Shown: positions 28,484 through 37,944, counted from the stretch's first letter. The stretch: 64,000 nt of DNA from Acinetobacter sp. ANC 3903 (GCF_002135315.1 NZ_NEGA01000002.1:62001-126000), one strand, 5' to 3'. Made by a program: numbers and translations. Notes: a model not told the origin generated them from the letters alone.

Positions 28484-29395
28484 TTAACTTAAATTACCTT
28501 TATAGCTTGAAAGTACTGGTGGAATTTCAGCCCCTAATGAACTTAACATTTCCCGTTCAATATTTCGCACAATTGAATTGAGGGGTAAATCATTTTCCTG
28601 AAGTCCAAATGGTTCTTCCAACTCTGCGCTGAGCGCATCCAGACCTAAAAACAAATAGGCAATTAATGCCACAATTACAGGTGTCCAAATACCGAAACTC
28701 GCTTCAATACTGAACGGCAAAATTAAACAGAATGAATAAACTGCCCGATGTAATAAAACTGAATAAGAAAATGGCAATGGCGTAGTCATAATACGATCAC
28801 AGCCTGCATGAATATCGCCCATGGCAACGGTATGTCGAGTCAACGTGCTATAGATAATGTCGCTAATTTGACCTTGCTTATAAAACAGCACCAAATCTTT
28901 TTGTATGATCTCAAGTAAATACTGCGGCGCATTGATATGTTCAGCACACTGCTGCCATTGCACATCGCTTAAATTGACATTATTTCGGAAATGTTGAATA
29001 TCTGTTGCTTGATGACGTAACCGGTCGCGTAGTAGATAGCAAAATAACATAACCCGATACATCAAAATCTGACGTTGAGAATCTTCCAGCACATGACTAT
29101 CACGAATAATATGCCGCGTATTGGCAATCAGTGTGCCCCAAAGCTTGCGCCCTTCCCACCAGCGGTCATAACAAGCCGTATTCCTAAAACTTAAGAAGAT
29201 CGAAAGAATCACACCGAAGATGGTAAAGCCAATGGCAGGAACTTCTGGCATAGTCAAGAAATGTGCTGCACTTAAATACACCAACAGTGCCGATAAACTG
29301 ACTACAACTGCTAGAGCTGGCATCACTTTAGGTAAAATTGTGCCATGCCATGCAAATAACAGCATAAAGCTATTATTTTTATCTCGAATAATCAC
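28484..29395 (-). CDS. Bestrophin-family (UPF0187) membrane channel
   Basis: 303 residues starting with GTG at 29395 (VIIRDKNNSFMLLFAWHGTI); GAGGGG 7 bases upstream decides this start over an ATG at 29485, whose extra 30 residues do not fit the family. Hydrophobic segments occur at about 22-45, 48-70, 205-228 and 232-255. The bestrophin pattern FRNTACYDRWWEGRKLWG is present. Bacterial bestrophins are pentameric ion channels in the inner membrane. Substrate ion not predictable from the sequence alone. Confidence 0.87.
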   Translation of the reverse strand: MIIRDKNNSFMLLFAWHGTILPKVMPALAVVVSLSALLVYLSAAHFLTMPEVPAIGFTIFGVILSIFLSFRNTACYDRWWEGRKLWGTLIANTRHIIRDSHVLEDSQRQILMYRVMLFCYLLRDRLRHQATDIQHFRNNVNLSDVQWQQCAEHINAPQYLLEIIQKDLVLFYKQGQISDIIYSTLTRHTVAMGDIHAGCDRIMTTPLPFSYSVLLHRAVYSFCLILPFSIEASFGIWTPVIVALIAYLFLGLDALSAELEEPFGLQENDLPLNSIVRNIEREMLSSLGAEIPPVLSSYKGNLS

Positions 29396-29525
29396 AAATT
29401 TCCCCTCATGAAACTTAGTCGCTTCAATGTTTATACAATACCTTTCATGAAAAAGCCCAACCGAAGTTGAGCTTGATCTAAACATTTTTGACTCAACAGT
29501 GAATCATCCTAGACAATCAACAATG

Positions 29526-31250
29526 CTATTTTCCAGGCTTAAAGCTGTCTTTTAAATCCAGAATACGGTTAAACACTGGTTTTGCTGTCGTGTGATCATA
29601 TTGATCTGCCACGAAGTAGCCTTCACGTTCAAACTGGAAACGGTCTTCCGGTTGAGCTTCAGCTAAAGCCGGTTCAATCACCGCTTGAACCACTTTGAGT
29701 GATTCAGGATTTAAGTTGGCAAGGAAGTCATCACCCACTTCCGGATCAGATTCAGTAAATAAACGGTCGTAGATACGAACTTCAGCCGGTATACCTTGAG
29801 TTGCAGATACCCAATGCACCACGCCTTTCACTTTACGGCCTTCAGGATTTTTACCTAAAGTTTCCGGGTCAATTGAACATTTCAGTTCAACCACTTCACC
29901 GTTAGCATCCTTAATCACTTCATCGCACTTGATCACGTAAGCATGACGTAAACGTACTTCACCTTCAGGAATTAAACGTTTAAAGCCTTTCGGTGGCACT
30001 TCTTCAAAATCTTTACGGTCAATGTAGATTTCTTGAGATAAAGGAATAATACGGTCGCCCATGTCGACGTTTGGATGACGCGCATGAGTCAAATCCATAT
30101 CTTCAGGCAAGTTGGTCAAAGTCACTTTCAGTGGATTTAACACCGCCATACCACGCGCAGCGGTATTTTCCAAAGACTGACGGATACAGTATTCCAGCAT
30201 TGCAACATCAACAATACTACCATCGACTTTAGAGACACCCACACGTTTACAGAAATCACGCAAACCTTCAGGCGTGAAACCGCGGCGGCGCATCCCAACA
30301 ACGGTTGGCATACGTGGATCATCCCAACCTTGTACAAAGCCACCTTCTACCAGTTTACGTAGCTTACGTTTAGAGGTAATGGTGTAATCCACATTTAGAC
30401 GGCTTGATTCGTACTGACGTGGAACGGCTGGAGATTTAACTTTCTCGATAACCCAGTCATAAAACGGACGGTGATCCTGGAATTCCAAGGTACATAAAGA
30501 GTGAGTCACACCTTCAATGGCATCAGATAATGGATGCGCATAGTCATACATTGGGTACATTTTCCATTTATCGCCAGTCTGGTGATGAGCAGAATGCAGA
30601 ATTCGATACAGGATTGGATCACGCATATGCACGTTTGGAGAAGCCATATCAATTTTGGCACGCAGTACAGCCTGACCTTCACCCAGTTCGCCATTACGCA
30701 TTTGTTCAAAACGCGCCAGGTTTTCTTCTACAGTCGCGTCACGGAATGGAGAGTTTTTACCCGGTTCTACAAATGAACCACGGTTTAACTTAATTTCTTC
30801 AGGGGTTTGCAAATCGACATAAGCATCGCCTTGTTCAATCAGTTGTACTGCCCAGGTGTACAGTTGATCGAAATAACTTGATGCATAACGCGGTTCACCA
30901 TTCCAGTTAAAACCAAGCCATTTTACGTCGTTGGCAATACCGTCTACATATTCTTGTTCTTCTGCGTCCGGGTTGGTATCGTCAAAACGCAGGTTACATA
31001 CACCATCAAATTCTTGCGCAACACCAAAGTTCAAACAAATCGCTTTCACGTGACCAATATGCAAATAACCATTCGGTTCTGGTGGAAAACGTGTCACCAC
31101 TTGCTGCGTACGGCCTGCCACCAAATCGTCAGTAATCACTTGGCGTACAAAGTCTAAGCCCGGCTGTTGTTCTTGCTGCGCAGCATCGACAGATTGAGTA
31201 CTTGTTGTCGGGTTATTTGGCAGGGATGAAACAACATCATTCGGCTTCAT
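29526..31250 (-). CDS. glnS: Glutaminyl-tRNA synthetase
   Basis: 574 residues, class I synthetase. The HIGH motif is in [16 protein letters not shown], and the KMSKS-equivalent is TSKRKL in [15 protein letters not shown]. The C-terminal anticodon-binding beta barrels run from about residue 360 on. A 25-residue Gln/Thr/Ser-rich N-terminal extension precedes the catalytic core. It charges tRNA-Gln directly, so a GatCAB-only route is not needed for glutamine. Monocistronic, divergent from ppiB. Confidence 0.96.
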   Translation of the reverse strand: MKPNDVVSSLPNNPTTSTQSVDAAQQEQQPGLDFVRQVITDDLVAGRTQQVVTRFPPEPNGYLHIGHVKAICLNFGVAQEFDGVCNLRFDDTNPDAEEQEYVDGIANDVKWLGFNWNGEPRYASSYFDQLYTWAVQLIEQGDAYVDLQTPEEIKLNRGSFVEPGKNSPFRDATVEENLARFEQMRNGELGEGQAVLRAKIDMASPNVHMRDPILYRILHSAHHQTGDKWKMYPMYDYAHPLSDAIEGVTHSLCTLEFQDHRPFYDWVIEKVKSPAVPRQYESSRLNVDYTITSKRKLRKLVEGGFVQGWDDPRMPTVVGMRRRGFTPEGLRDFCKRVGVSKVDGSIVDVAMLEYCIRQSLENTAARGMAVLNPLKVTLTNLPEDMDLTHARHPNVDMGDRIIPLSQEIYIDRKDFEEVPPKGFKRLIPEGEVRLRHAYVIKCDEVIKDANGEVVELKCSIDPETLGKNPEGRKVKGVVHWVSATQGIPAEVRIYDRLFTESDPEVGDDFLANLNPESLKVVQAVIEPALAEAQPEDRFQFEREGYFVADQYDHTTAKPVFNRILDLKDSFKPGK

Positions 31251-31416
31251 AGTTGATAAATCACTTCTATAAGATAAAATAGGATAATTAAAACGCTTTT
31301 CTCTATTTTTAACAAAGAAAATAACGTTTTTGCTTGCCTTGTAGTTTACAGTTTGCTTATGCTTCTCTCAACCAAAAACCCATGGCTTTTTTAGTCCATG
31401 ATCAGGAGATTATAGA

Positions 31417-31926
31417 ATGAGTTTTCCTCAAGTCGAATTAAACACCAATAAAGGACGCATTGTTCTAGAACTTAACTCAGAAAAAGCACCTAAAACTGTT
31501 GCAAACTTCTTGGAATACGTTCGTGACGGTTTTTATGATGGCGTAATTTTCCACCGTGTTATTGACGGTTTCATGATCCAAGGCGGTGGCATGGATGAAA
31601 ACTTCAAAGAAAAAGCAACACGTGACGCGATTGAAAATGAAGCGGATAACGGCTTAACCAACGATTTGGGTACTATTGCAATGGCACGTACTCAAGCGCC
31701 TCATTCTGCATCTGCTCAGTTCTTCATTAACGTGGGTAATAATGCATTCCTGAACCACTCTGGCAAAAATGCTCAAGGCTGGGGCTATGCAGTATTTGGT
31801 AAAGTGACTGAAGGTCTTGACGTAGTTAACGAAATTAAAGGCGTTCGTACCGGTAACCGTGGCTACCACGCTGACGTTCCATTAGAAAACGTTGTAATCG
31901 AATCTGCAAAAATCATTTCTGAATAA
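31417..31926 (+). CDS. ppiB: Cyclophilin-type peptidyl-prolyl isomerase PpiB
   Basis: 169 residues without signal peptide, hence the cytoplasmic form. Cyclophilin core motifs are [15 protein letters not shown], the catalytic Arg in FHR, and [17 protein letters not shown]. It speeds cis-trans isomerisation of prolyl bonds. RBS AGGAG upstream of the ATG. It is followed by the paired-hairpin element that separates it from lpxH. Confidence 0.95.
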   Translation: MSFPQVELNTNKGRIVLELNSEKAPKTVANFLEYVRDGFYDGVIFHRVIDGFMIQGGGMDENFKEKATRDAIENEADNGLTNDLGTIAMARTQAPHSASAQFFINVGNNAFLNHSGKNAQGWGYAVFGKVTEGLDVVNEIKGVRTGNRGYHADVPLENVVIESAKIISE

Positions 31927-31930
31927 GAAG

Positions 31931-32047
31931 AATCCCTCCTAGCCTCCCTTTAAAAAGGGAGGAACTTTCCTTCATAAAATAAAGGTTTATCCCTTTAATA
32001 TAAAAGTTGGAAAGTCCCTCTTTATCAAAGAGGGATTTAGGGAGATT
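31931..32047. repeat. Paired inverted hairpin element (REP/MITE-like) between ppiB and lpxH
   Basis: Two ~40-base ends (31931-31970 and 32009-32047) are imperfect inverted copies of each other. Each is itself a hairpin: CCTCCCTTT-AA-AAAGGGAGG (31943-31962) and TCCCTCTTT-ATC-AAAGAGGGA (32015-32035). The outer parts (AATCCCTCC... and ...TTTAGGGAGATT; ...AACTTTCC and GGAAAGT...) also match in inverted orientation. Together they look like a small palindromic intergenic repeat. The first hairpin may also act as a ppiB terminator. Confidence 0.75.
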
Positions 32048-32063
32048 AAAAGGAAAAAAATTA

Positions 32064-32783
32064 GTGACCTATCTGTTTATCTCTGATTTACATTTGTCAC
32101 CTGAACACCCTCGACTCGTTCGGGGGTTTTTGGATTTATTAGACAGTTATAAAGATAGAAATACCCAGCTCTATATTTTGGGTGACTGGTTTAATGCCTG
32201 GATTGGCGACGACTACACCGCGCCTTGGCTAGATGAAATCGTGCATGCCCTGCAAAAATTTAATCGTGCTGGCAATCATGTTTATTTTCAGGCCGGCAAC
32301 CGTGATTTCGCGCTAGGTAAAAAATTCCTAAAACAGTTCAATGGCACAGTACTCACTGAACCGGCAATTTTAAAAATATCCCAAACTACATACCGTTTAG
32401 AACATGGTGACTTGCTCTGCACTGATGATGTGTCATATCAAAAGTTCCGTAAAATCATTCGCAATCCATTGCTTTTAGGTTTTTTAAAACGCCTGCCTTT
32501 AAGCTTTCGGCAAAAACTGGCCAATGGTTTCCGTAAAAAAAGTGCAGAAACCAAGCAAGTGAAGTCTTATGACATCATGGATGTGAATCAGTTTGCTGTG
32601 AAAGTTGCTTTAGAACATGTTGATGTATTGATTCATGGCCATACCCATCGTGCTGCCATTCATGAACTACGCGATAAAAAAAGAATTGTTCTGGGCGACT
32701 GGCGTGCACATGAAGCACGGATTCTGGAAATTAATCCTGAGCAAGATAATCAAAAATTAGAATTAAAGACTTGGAGTTATTAA
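32064..32783 (+). CDS. lpxH: UDP-2,3-diacylglucosamine diphosphatase LpxH
   Basis: 239 residues starting with GTG at 32064 (read as MTYLFISDLHLSPEHP); AAAAGGA is upstream, and an ATG at 32007 would start inside the repeat element. Calcineurin-like metal motifs are all present: SDLHLS, GDWFNAWIGDD, GNRDFALG, HGDLLCTDD and HGHTHRAAIH. LpxH removes UMP from UDP-diacylglucosamine to give lipid X in lipid A synthesis, the step after LpxA/LpxD reactions encoded at the other end of this window. Confidence 0.93.
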   Translation: MTYLFISDLHLSPEHPRLVRGFLDLLDSYKDRNTQLYILGDWFNAWIGDDYTAPWLDEIVHALQKFNRAGNHVYFQAGNRDFALGKKFLKQFNGTVLTEPAILKISQTTYRLEHGDLLCTDDVSYQKFRKIIRNPLLLGFLKRLPLSFRQKLANGFRKKSAETKQVKSYDIMDVNQFAVKVALEHVDVLIHGHTHRAAIHELRDKKRIVLGDWRAHEARILEINPEQDNQKLELKTWSY

Positions 32784-32849
32784 AATAAAAGCTGAAAACA
32801 ATAAATTCGAAAACTTGATTAAGTTATTTGTAATATATTATCTTTATTT

Positions 32850-33023
32850 ATGAATGATAAAGTTCAAGAAAAGGCATTAAATCCAAATGAGCAAGCAATA
32901 GCTTGGCTTGAGACAATGAAATTTATTATTAACACTGGAAAAATTGACGGTAATAAAAAAGTATTCAGAATTGAACCCACTTTATCAAAACATCTTTTAC
33001 AGAATCCAAATAGTTTATATTAA
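32850..33023 (+). CDS. Short hypothetical protein (57 aa)
   Basis: An open frame of 57 codons, MNDKVQEKALNPNEQAIAWL and on to LLQNPNSLY, then TAA and at once a strong terminator. No visible Shine-Dalgarno upstream of the ATG and no recognised domain. The terminator directly after the stop and the soluble, helical composition favour a real small gene, but it could also be a remnant. Confidence 0.45.
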   Translation: MNDKVQEKALNPNEQAIAWLETMKFIINTGKIDGNKKVFRIEPTLSKHLLQNPNSLY

Positions 33024-33025
33024 AT

Positions 33026-33053
33026 AAAAAGCCCAATAAATATTGGGCTTTTT
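33026..33053. terminator. Bidirectional terminator between small ORF and aldolase gene
   Basis: AAAAAGCCCAATA (33026-33038) pairs with TATTGGGCTTTTT (33041-33053). The 2-base loop probably opens to a larger one. U runs result on both strands. Confidence 0.87.
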
Positions 33054-33058
33054 ATCCA

Positions 33059-33856
33059 TTAATACCCACCTTCAGATTTAACCAGTTCAGTTCCATCTTT
33101 ATATTTCGCTAAAAGCTCGCGTAGAGAATTTATCAATACACTGGTATCTACACCCACCGCAACAAACTCGGTACCCAAATCAAGATACTGTTGTGTAGCT
33201 TCATGTTGGGTAGATAAAATACCGGCTGCTTTACCTGAAGCACGTATGCGCTGAATGGCATCTATTACAGCTTTTTTTACTTCCGGATGGTTAGGATTAC
33301 CCTGATAGCCCATGGTGGCAGACAAATCCACAGCGCCAATAAATACCCCATCAATGCCTTCTACTTTGAGAATCTCATCCAGATTTTCCAGACCTGTTAC
33401 CGATTCAATCTGAATCAGCAGACAAATATTTTCATGGGCCTTTGCATAATAGTCAGGAATACTGTTCCAGCGTGTTGCACGCGCCAGTGCCGCGCCCACA
33501 CCACGAATACCCTCTGGTGGATAGCGTACCGCTTTGACCATCAGTTCAGCTTGTTCAACCGTTTCCACCATGGGAATGAGTAAGGTCTGTGCACCAATAT
33601 CCAAAAGCTGTTTAATCAGTTGCACACTGCCAATCGGTGGACGAACCACGGCTTGGGAAGGATAAGCCGCAATGCTTTGCAGTTGAGAGAGTGTAGTTCG
33701 TAAATCACTGGGTGCATGTTCACCGTCAATCAGCAACCAGTCATAACCTGCATTGGCAGCGATTTCAGTGCCATAAGCATCTGCCAGCCCGACCCATAAG
33801 CCAATCTGCTGCTCAGTTTTTAGTCTTCTTTTAAAATGGTTTGTATCATCTATCAT
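33059..33856 (-). CDS. HpcH/HpaI-family class II aldolase
   Basis: 265 residues. The family barrel is clear: DWLLIDGEHAPSDLRTTLSQ, a substrate Arg in AVVRPP, QTLLIPMVETVEQAE, GVGAALARATRW and LIQIESVTGLENLDEI, with metal ligands expected at the Glu of IESV and the Asp of GAVDLSATMG. HpaI cleaves 4-hydroxy-2-oxo-heptanedioate to pyruvate and succinic semialdehyde. No other hpa aromatic-degradation gene is nearby, so the real substrate may be another 2-keto-3-deoxy acid. Confidence 0.87.
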   Translation of the reverse strand: MIDDTNHFKRRLKTEQQIGLWVGLADAYGTEIAANAGYDWLLIDGEHAPSDLRTTLSQLQSIAAYPSQAVVRPPIGSVQLIKQLLDIGAQTLLIPMVETVEQAELMVKAVRYPPEGIRGVGAALARATRWNSIPDYYAKAHENICLLIQIESVTGLENLDEILKVEGIDGVFIGAVDLSATMGYQGNPNHPEVKKAVIDAIQRIRASGKAAGILSTQHEATQQYLDLGTEFVAVGVDTSVLINSLRELLAKYKDGTELVKSEGGY

Positions 33857-34107
33857 TTACTTACTCCACCCAATAACTACATGCTGAATTGATTAAACGT
33901 CATTTGGCAAAAAGTACCAATATTGATTTCGTATTTTGTCATTGTATATAGCTATTAATGATTCATTTTATTCAATTTTTTACTCTAAATTAGAATAAAT
34001 ATTCGTACTCTATACGCCAAAATATAAGTTATCTAAAAATTCTTCTAAGCTATTTCAGCCATGAATCAGGTAAAATCATAAAAAATTTAATAGTGGAAAT
34101 GTCACTC

Positions 34108-34761
34108 ATGGATTTGTTAAACGTTTCAAAAACACGTTACACCACCAAAGCATACGATGCTTCAAAAAAAATTCCGCAGCAGCAATTTGAACGTTTATTG
34201 GAAATTCTGCGTCTCACACCATCCTCTATCAACATTCAACCCTGGCATTTTTTTATTGCCGATCATCCAGCGGCCAAAGAGCGCATTGCCAAGGCTTTAG
34301 TGGGTAAATATGCCTACAATGCACCTAAAGTCTTAGATTCCTCTCACACCATTCTGTTCTGTACCAAAGCAGATATCAGTGAACAGCATTTAGATACCCT
34401 ACTCACCCACGATGATGTCAGCGGCCGCTTTAAAGATGAAAAAGCCAAACAGGGACAAAAAGACAGCCGTAGCGGTTATGTGGATTATTACCGTAATGAA
34501 AAAGGTGATATTCAACGCTGGGCAGAAAATCAGACCTTTATTGCACTGGGCCAACTACTGCTGGCCGCAGGTATTGAAGGTGTAGATGCCACTCCTATTG
34601 GTGGATTTGATGAACAAATCATCCGTCAAGAACTGGAATTAGATGAAAAAGGTTTAATTCCATCCGTCATTATGACGTTGGGTTATCGCAGTGAAAGTGA
34701 TTTCAATGCTCAGTTACCCAAATCACGTCTGGGTCGTGAAGAAATTTTTACCAAGCTTTGA
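34108..34761 (+). CDS. NfsB-like oxygen-insensitive NAD(P)H nitroreductase
   Basis: 217 residues starting MDLLNVSKTRYTTKAYDASK, the length of E. coli NfsB; in-frame upstream starts at 34093/34099 are possible but add nothing typical. FMN-binding elements are the R-Y-T-T-K start (FMN phosphate) and LRLTPSSINIQPWHFFI, with LLAAGIEGVDATPIGGFD in the C-terminal half. These flavoenzymes reduce quinones and nitroaromatics. Monocistronic. Confidence 0.88.
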   Translation: MDLLNVSKTRYTTKAYDASKKIPQQQFERLLEILRLTPSSINIQPWHFFIADHPAAKERIAKALVGKYAYNAPKVLDSSHTILFCTKADISEQHLDTLLTHDDVSGRFKDEKAKQGQKDSRSGYVDYYRNEKGDIQRWAENQTFIALGQLLLAAGIEGVDATPIGGFDEQIIRQELELDEKGLIPSVIMTLGYRSESDFNAQLPKSRLGREEIFTKL

Positions 34762-34778
34762 TTAAAAAAAATTACAAT

Positions 34779-34802
34779 AAAAGGGGCTAAAATGCCCCTT
34801 TT
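34779..34802 (+). terminator. Terminator after nitroreductase gene
   Basis: AAAAGGGGC (34779-34787), loop TAAAAT, GCCCCTTTT (34794-34802). Confidence 0.85.
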
Positions 34803-34878
34803 ATGTCATTCCGGGACTTATTTTTGCAACAATATTGCGGTATATTTGCCCAAAAATAATAAACGGTAATTCCCGATC

Positions 34879-35109
34879 ATGCCTCCAGCTATTAAAATGC
34901 CGATAAAATTTGAATGCAAATCTTGTAAAACGGTTTACATGCACAAATACAGCCCAGATGCTATTTTGACTTCATATCCCACATGCCCTCATTGTCAGCA
35001 GCCTGGTCAACTTCAAGGCACAATTGAAATGCAAGATCTATTCAAGCATCCTATCGCTATGGCTCATTACTATTTGCAAGATACCTTACAACGGTTTCAA
35101 CGCTCATAA
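34879..35109 (+). CDS. Small zinc-ribbon protein, copy 1
   Basis: 76 residues, MPPAIKMPIKFECKSCKTVY, with two CxxC knuckles (CKSC, CPHC) 29 residues apart, which should hold one zinc. After the second knuckle come GQLQGTIEMQDLFKHP and a helical end (YYLQDTLQRF). It resembles the neighbouring copy 2 along its whole length. Zinc-ribbon proteins of this size often bind nucleic acid or a partner protein; nothing here fixes the role. The Shine-Dalgarno is weak. Confidence 0.72.
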   Translation: MPPAIKMPIKFECKSCKTVYMHKYSPDAILTSYPTCPHCQQPGQLQGTIEMQDLFKHPIAMAHYYLQDTLQRFQRS

Positions 35110-35268
35110 TTAAGTCAATGTCCTTATTTTATAAGCCTTAACAATCTGCAAATACAGCGTATTTAGATGCACTGTATTTTTAATTTAATTTTTTTGCACT
35201 GACTATTTTATGGTCTGCTTTTTGCTACATCCCCACCTATAACGATTAAAATTTTTAAGAGGTTCAGC

Positions 35269-35490
35269 ATGTTTTTATTTATACCTATGCCAATGAAATT
35301 TGAATGCCATCACTGCCGGCAATGTTATATTCACCTCTATCAACAAAAAGATCACCACTATCCTGCCTGCCCTGCTTGCCATAACAATGGTTTGCTGATG
35401 GGTATAGCGGAGCCAGGAGATTTTCTTCAACATCCCCTTATGTTTCTATCCGGTTATCTTAAACAGACATGGCATAAGCTAAGCAAATGA
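35269..35490 (+). CDS. Small zinc-ribbon protein, copy 2
   Basis: 73 residues, MFLFIPMPMKFECHHCRQCY, with knuckles CHHC and CPAC. AGAGG about 8 bases before the ATG supports this start, which in turn supports the equivalent start in copy 1. Shared with copy 1: MPxKFEC, Y-x-H, YPxCPxC, GxLxG, then D-[LF]-x-[KQ]HP and YLxxT. The last 32 bases overlap the 3' end of the convergent transporter gene. A tandem duplication is the simplest explanation. Confidence 0.74.
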   Translation: MFLFIPMPMKFECHHCRQCYIHLYQQKDHHYPACPACHNNGLLMGIAEPGDFLQHPLMFLSGYLKQTWHKLSK

Positions 35491-36325
35491 CACTCGCCAA
35501 ACCCAAAGCCAGCCCGAATGCAGTTGCGGGTTTTACTTTTTCTTTAAACAGCATTACACCACTGAAAGCCCCCAATAGCACCACCAGAATATTCATGCCT
35601 GCAAACACAATTGCAGGTGTGTCTTTCAATAAAATATGCGCCTGAACATAAAGGGCAATATTGGCAAAGTTCAACATTCCCAGCCCCATTCCAGCCAGCA
35701 TATTTTTTTTACTGCCAGCTGTTTTTGTGGTTAGGAGGATATAACTCAAAGACAAGATAAAGGCACAGATAAACATTAAATTCAGTGCCACGGCAAACTG
35801 CACACCCAGACCAGTGGTGTATTTCAATAACACATCAATCAAGGCATATCCACACCAGACCAATGCCAAATAAAACATACCTTGTCTGGTAGCAACGGAT
35901 TGACCTGACTGTGCCTGATGATGTGAAAATAAAATACTGAGTACGGCGGAAATCCCTAATCCGATACCGATTATTTTCAGAGTATTAAACTGTTCCTGAA
36001 AAATAAAAAATGCTGCTAACAGCGACAAGACTACAGATAAACGCTGGGCGATTTCAGTTTTTACAATACCGGCATATTGCAAGGATTTCGCTAGACACAA
36101 GAAAATGCTCGGCAGTAACACACCCAGCGCTACAATCAGCCACCACGGCGTATCTACAACTGAAATATGCTGTAAATCCGGCTTAAACCACAGATAACAC
36201 AACAGACTCGCAGAAGCATAATTCCAGACAATCATCTGCAAGGCATCAAAACCTTTGGCTTTGCATAGTTTTAAAAGAATAGAGATGACGACACTACAGC
36301 ACGCTGCAGCCAGTATAAGTTCCAT
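35459..36325 (-). CDS. EamA/DMT-family membrane transporter
   Basis: 288 residues from MELILAAACCSVVISILLKL at 36325, with AAGGAAAA upstream; an ATG at 36388 would add a polar 21-residue stretch before the first helix. Ten hydrophobic helices in two halves of five form the DMT fold. QIMVW-type and FAGMNILVVLLGAFSGVMLF segments fit the EamA repeats, and a Lys/Glu pair lies near the last helices (MLFKEKVKPATAFG). An exporter or importer of a small metabolite; the substrate is not predictable. Its 3' end overlaps zinc-ribbon copy 2. Confidence 0.85.
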   Translation of the reverse strand: MELILAAACCSVVISILLKLCKAKGFDALQMIVWNYASASLLCYLWFKPDLQHISVVDTPWWLIVALGVLLPSIFLCLAKSLQYAGIVKTEIAQRLSVVLSLLAAFFIFQEQFNTLKIIGIGLGISAVLSILFSHHQAQSGQSVATRQGMFYLALVWCGYALIDVLLKYTTGLGVQFAVALNLMFICAFILSLSYILLTTKTAGSKKNMLAGMGLGMLNFANIALYVQAHILLKDTPAIVFAGMNILVVLLGAFSGVMLFKEKVKPATAFGLALGLASVICLAYAMSV

Positions 36326-36372
36326 CTTTTGTCTATTTTCCTTATTTATAATGGATGAAGAATTAGATACAA

Positions 36373-36399
36373 AAAAGCCCACAATCACTGTGGGCTTTT
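36373..36399 (-). terminator. Terminator after fba
   Basis: AAAAGCCCACA (36373-36383), loop ATCAC, TGTGGGCTTTT (36389-36399). It lies 21 bases past the fba stop, between fba and the transporter gene, both read leftwards. Confidence 0.85.
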
Positions 36400-36420
36400 G
36401 ATTATAGATAATCTTGAAGA

Positions 36421-37458
36421 TTATTTATAACGATTCACCATTTTCTCTAAAGAAATTGGACGAATCTTGTCTGCATGACCTGCAGTACCAAACGCAGTAT
36501 AACGATCTACACAAATTTGTTTCATTGCAACAATAGTTTCTGCAAAGAATTTACGCGGATCGAATTCGCTTGGTTTTTCAGCCATCATACGGCGCATTGC
36601 ACCAGTTGAAGCCAAACGCAAGTCAGTGTCGATATTGATTTTACGTACACCGTGTTTGATCGCTTCAACCAGTTGCTCAACAGGTACACCATAAGTTTCT
36701 TTGATGTCGCCGCCGAATTCATTGATTACAGCCAACCATTCTTGTGGCACAGAGCTTGAACCGTGCATTACAAGATGGGTATTTGGTAACGCAGCATGAA
36801 TTTCTTTAATACGGTCAATCGCCAGGATATCACCTGTAGGTGGACGAGTGAATTTGTACGCACCATGTGAAGTACCTACAGCAATCGCCAATGCATCTAC
36901 ATTGGTATCGGCAACAAAACTACGTGCTTCTTCAACTGAAGTAAGTAGTTGAGAATGGTCAAGAACGCCTTCTGCGCCTACACCATCTTCTTCACCAGCC
37001 ATACCGGTTTCAAGGCTACCTAAGCAACCAATTTCACCTTCAACTGAAACACCACAAGCGTGCGCCATTTGAACTGTACGACGTGTTACATCTACATTGT
37101 ATTCATAACTTGTCGGTGTTTTACCGTCTGCACCCAATGAACCATCCATCATGACTGATGAAAAGCCCAACTGGATTGAGCGTTGGCATACATCAGGGTC
37201 AGTACCATGATCTTGATGCATAACCACTGGAATATGTGGCCACTCTTCAATTGCTGCCAAAATTAAATGACGTAAGAATGGAGCCCCTGCATATTTACGA
37301 GCACCGGCTGATGCCTGAACGATTACAGGTGAATTGGTTTCGTCTGCGGCCAACATAATTGCACGCATTTGTTCTAAGTTGTTTACGTTGAACGCTGGTA
37401 CGCCGTAGTTGTGTTCTGCAGCGTGATCCAAGAGCTGGCGCATCGAGATTAGAGCCAT
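36421..37458 (-). CDS. fba: Class II fructose-1,6-bisphosphate aldolase
   Basis: 345 residues of the zinc-dependent aldolase family (FbaA/CbbA type). Metal-site motifs are [18 protein letters not shown] and HGSSSVP. Substrate region: [17 protein letters not shown]. It interconverts fructose-1,6-bisphosphate with two triose phosphates; with pgk upstream it serves gluconeogenesis and lower glycolysis. The order pgk, small lipoprotein, fba on one strand is seen, but a terminator-like hairpin after the lipoprotein gene suggests partly separate transcripts. Confidence 0.96.
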   Translation of the reverse strand: MALISMRQLLDHAAEHNYGVPAFNVNNLEQMRAIMLAADETNSPVIVQASAGARKYAGAPFLRHLILAAIEEWPHIPVVMHQDHGTDPDVCQRSIQLGFSSVMMDGSLGADGKTPTSYEYNVDVTRRTVQMAHACGVSVEGEIGCLGSLETGMAGEEDGVGAEGVLDHSQLLTSVEEARSFVADTNVDALAIAVGTSHGAYKFTRPPTGDILAIDRIKEIHAALPNTHLVMHGSSSVPQEWLAVINEFGGDIKETYGVPVEQLVEAIKHGVRKINIDTDLRLASTGAMRRMMAEKPSEFDPRKFFAETIVAMKQICVDRYTAFGTAGHADKIRPISLEKMVNRYK

Positions 37459-37531
37459 AATATCCTCCCAGGTGATGCGCCATATTCTACATGCTGAATC
37501 ATTTCAATTCAGCAACAAAACACACTATTTC

Positions 37532-37557
37532 AAAAAAAATCCCTGCTTATGCAGGGA
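37532..37557 (-). terminator. Terminator after the small lipoprotein gene
   Basis: TCCCTGC (37540-37546), loop TTAT, GCAGGGA (37551-37557); on the minus strand it is followed by a run of eight U (plus-strand A at 37532-37539). Confidence 0.85.
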
Positions 37558-37580
37558 CTTTTAAATAAAAAACCACAAAC

Positions 37581-37856
37581 TTATTGAGCAGTTGCTGTAG
37601 AGGCAGCATCATCAGTAGCGGCAGTCGCTTCATCTGCTGGTGCATTTGCCACTTCAGCAGGTACATCAGTATTTTTTTCATCCAAGACAGGCTTATCCAG
37701 TGCATCAATCGCTTTTTGCTGTTCTGGAGTCGTCTGTTCCTCTACTGCTGCAGAAGCGGCAGTTTCCGTTTTAGGGGCTTCATCTTTCTTGGCACAGGCT
37801 GTCAAAGCCAAAGGTAAAACCACAAGTGCTGCAAGTGTTAATTTTAAGTTCATCAC
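37581..37856 (-). CDS. Small acidic lipoprotein of unknown function
   Basis: 91 residues. The signal peptide MMNLKLTLAALVVLPLALTA ends in lipobox LTAC with Cys21 as lipid anchor (a start at the second Met is equally likely). The mature part, ~70 residues, is Ala/Glu/Asp/Thr rich and looks disordered (EEQTTPEQQKAIDALDKPV). No known domain. It lies between pgk and fba with terminators on both sides, so it is probably its own transcript. Confidence 0.72.
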   Translation of the reverse strand: MMNLKLTLAALVVLPLALTACAKKDEAPKTETAASAAVEEQTTPEQQKAIDALDKPVLDEKNTDVPAEVANAPADEATAATDDAASTATAQ

Positions 37857-37944
37857 GTTTTCCTACCACAGGAGATTTAATGACGAGGATTTTATTGCAG
37901 ATATATTGCATTTTTATGACTAAAAAATGACTACCCAGAATGAA

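Noticed and set aside
30530..30793. Plus-strand open frames inside glnS and other antisense frames inside mfd, putA, bamA and pgk
   Set aside because: They lie wholly within well-supported genes on the other strand or in another frame, without ribosome-binding sites or recognisable domains.
32007..32063. Longer start for LpxH
   Set aside because: It would begin inside the hairpin repeat element; the calcineurin-like fold starts right at the GTG at 32064.
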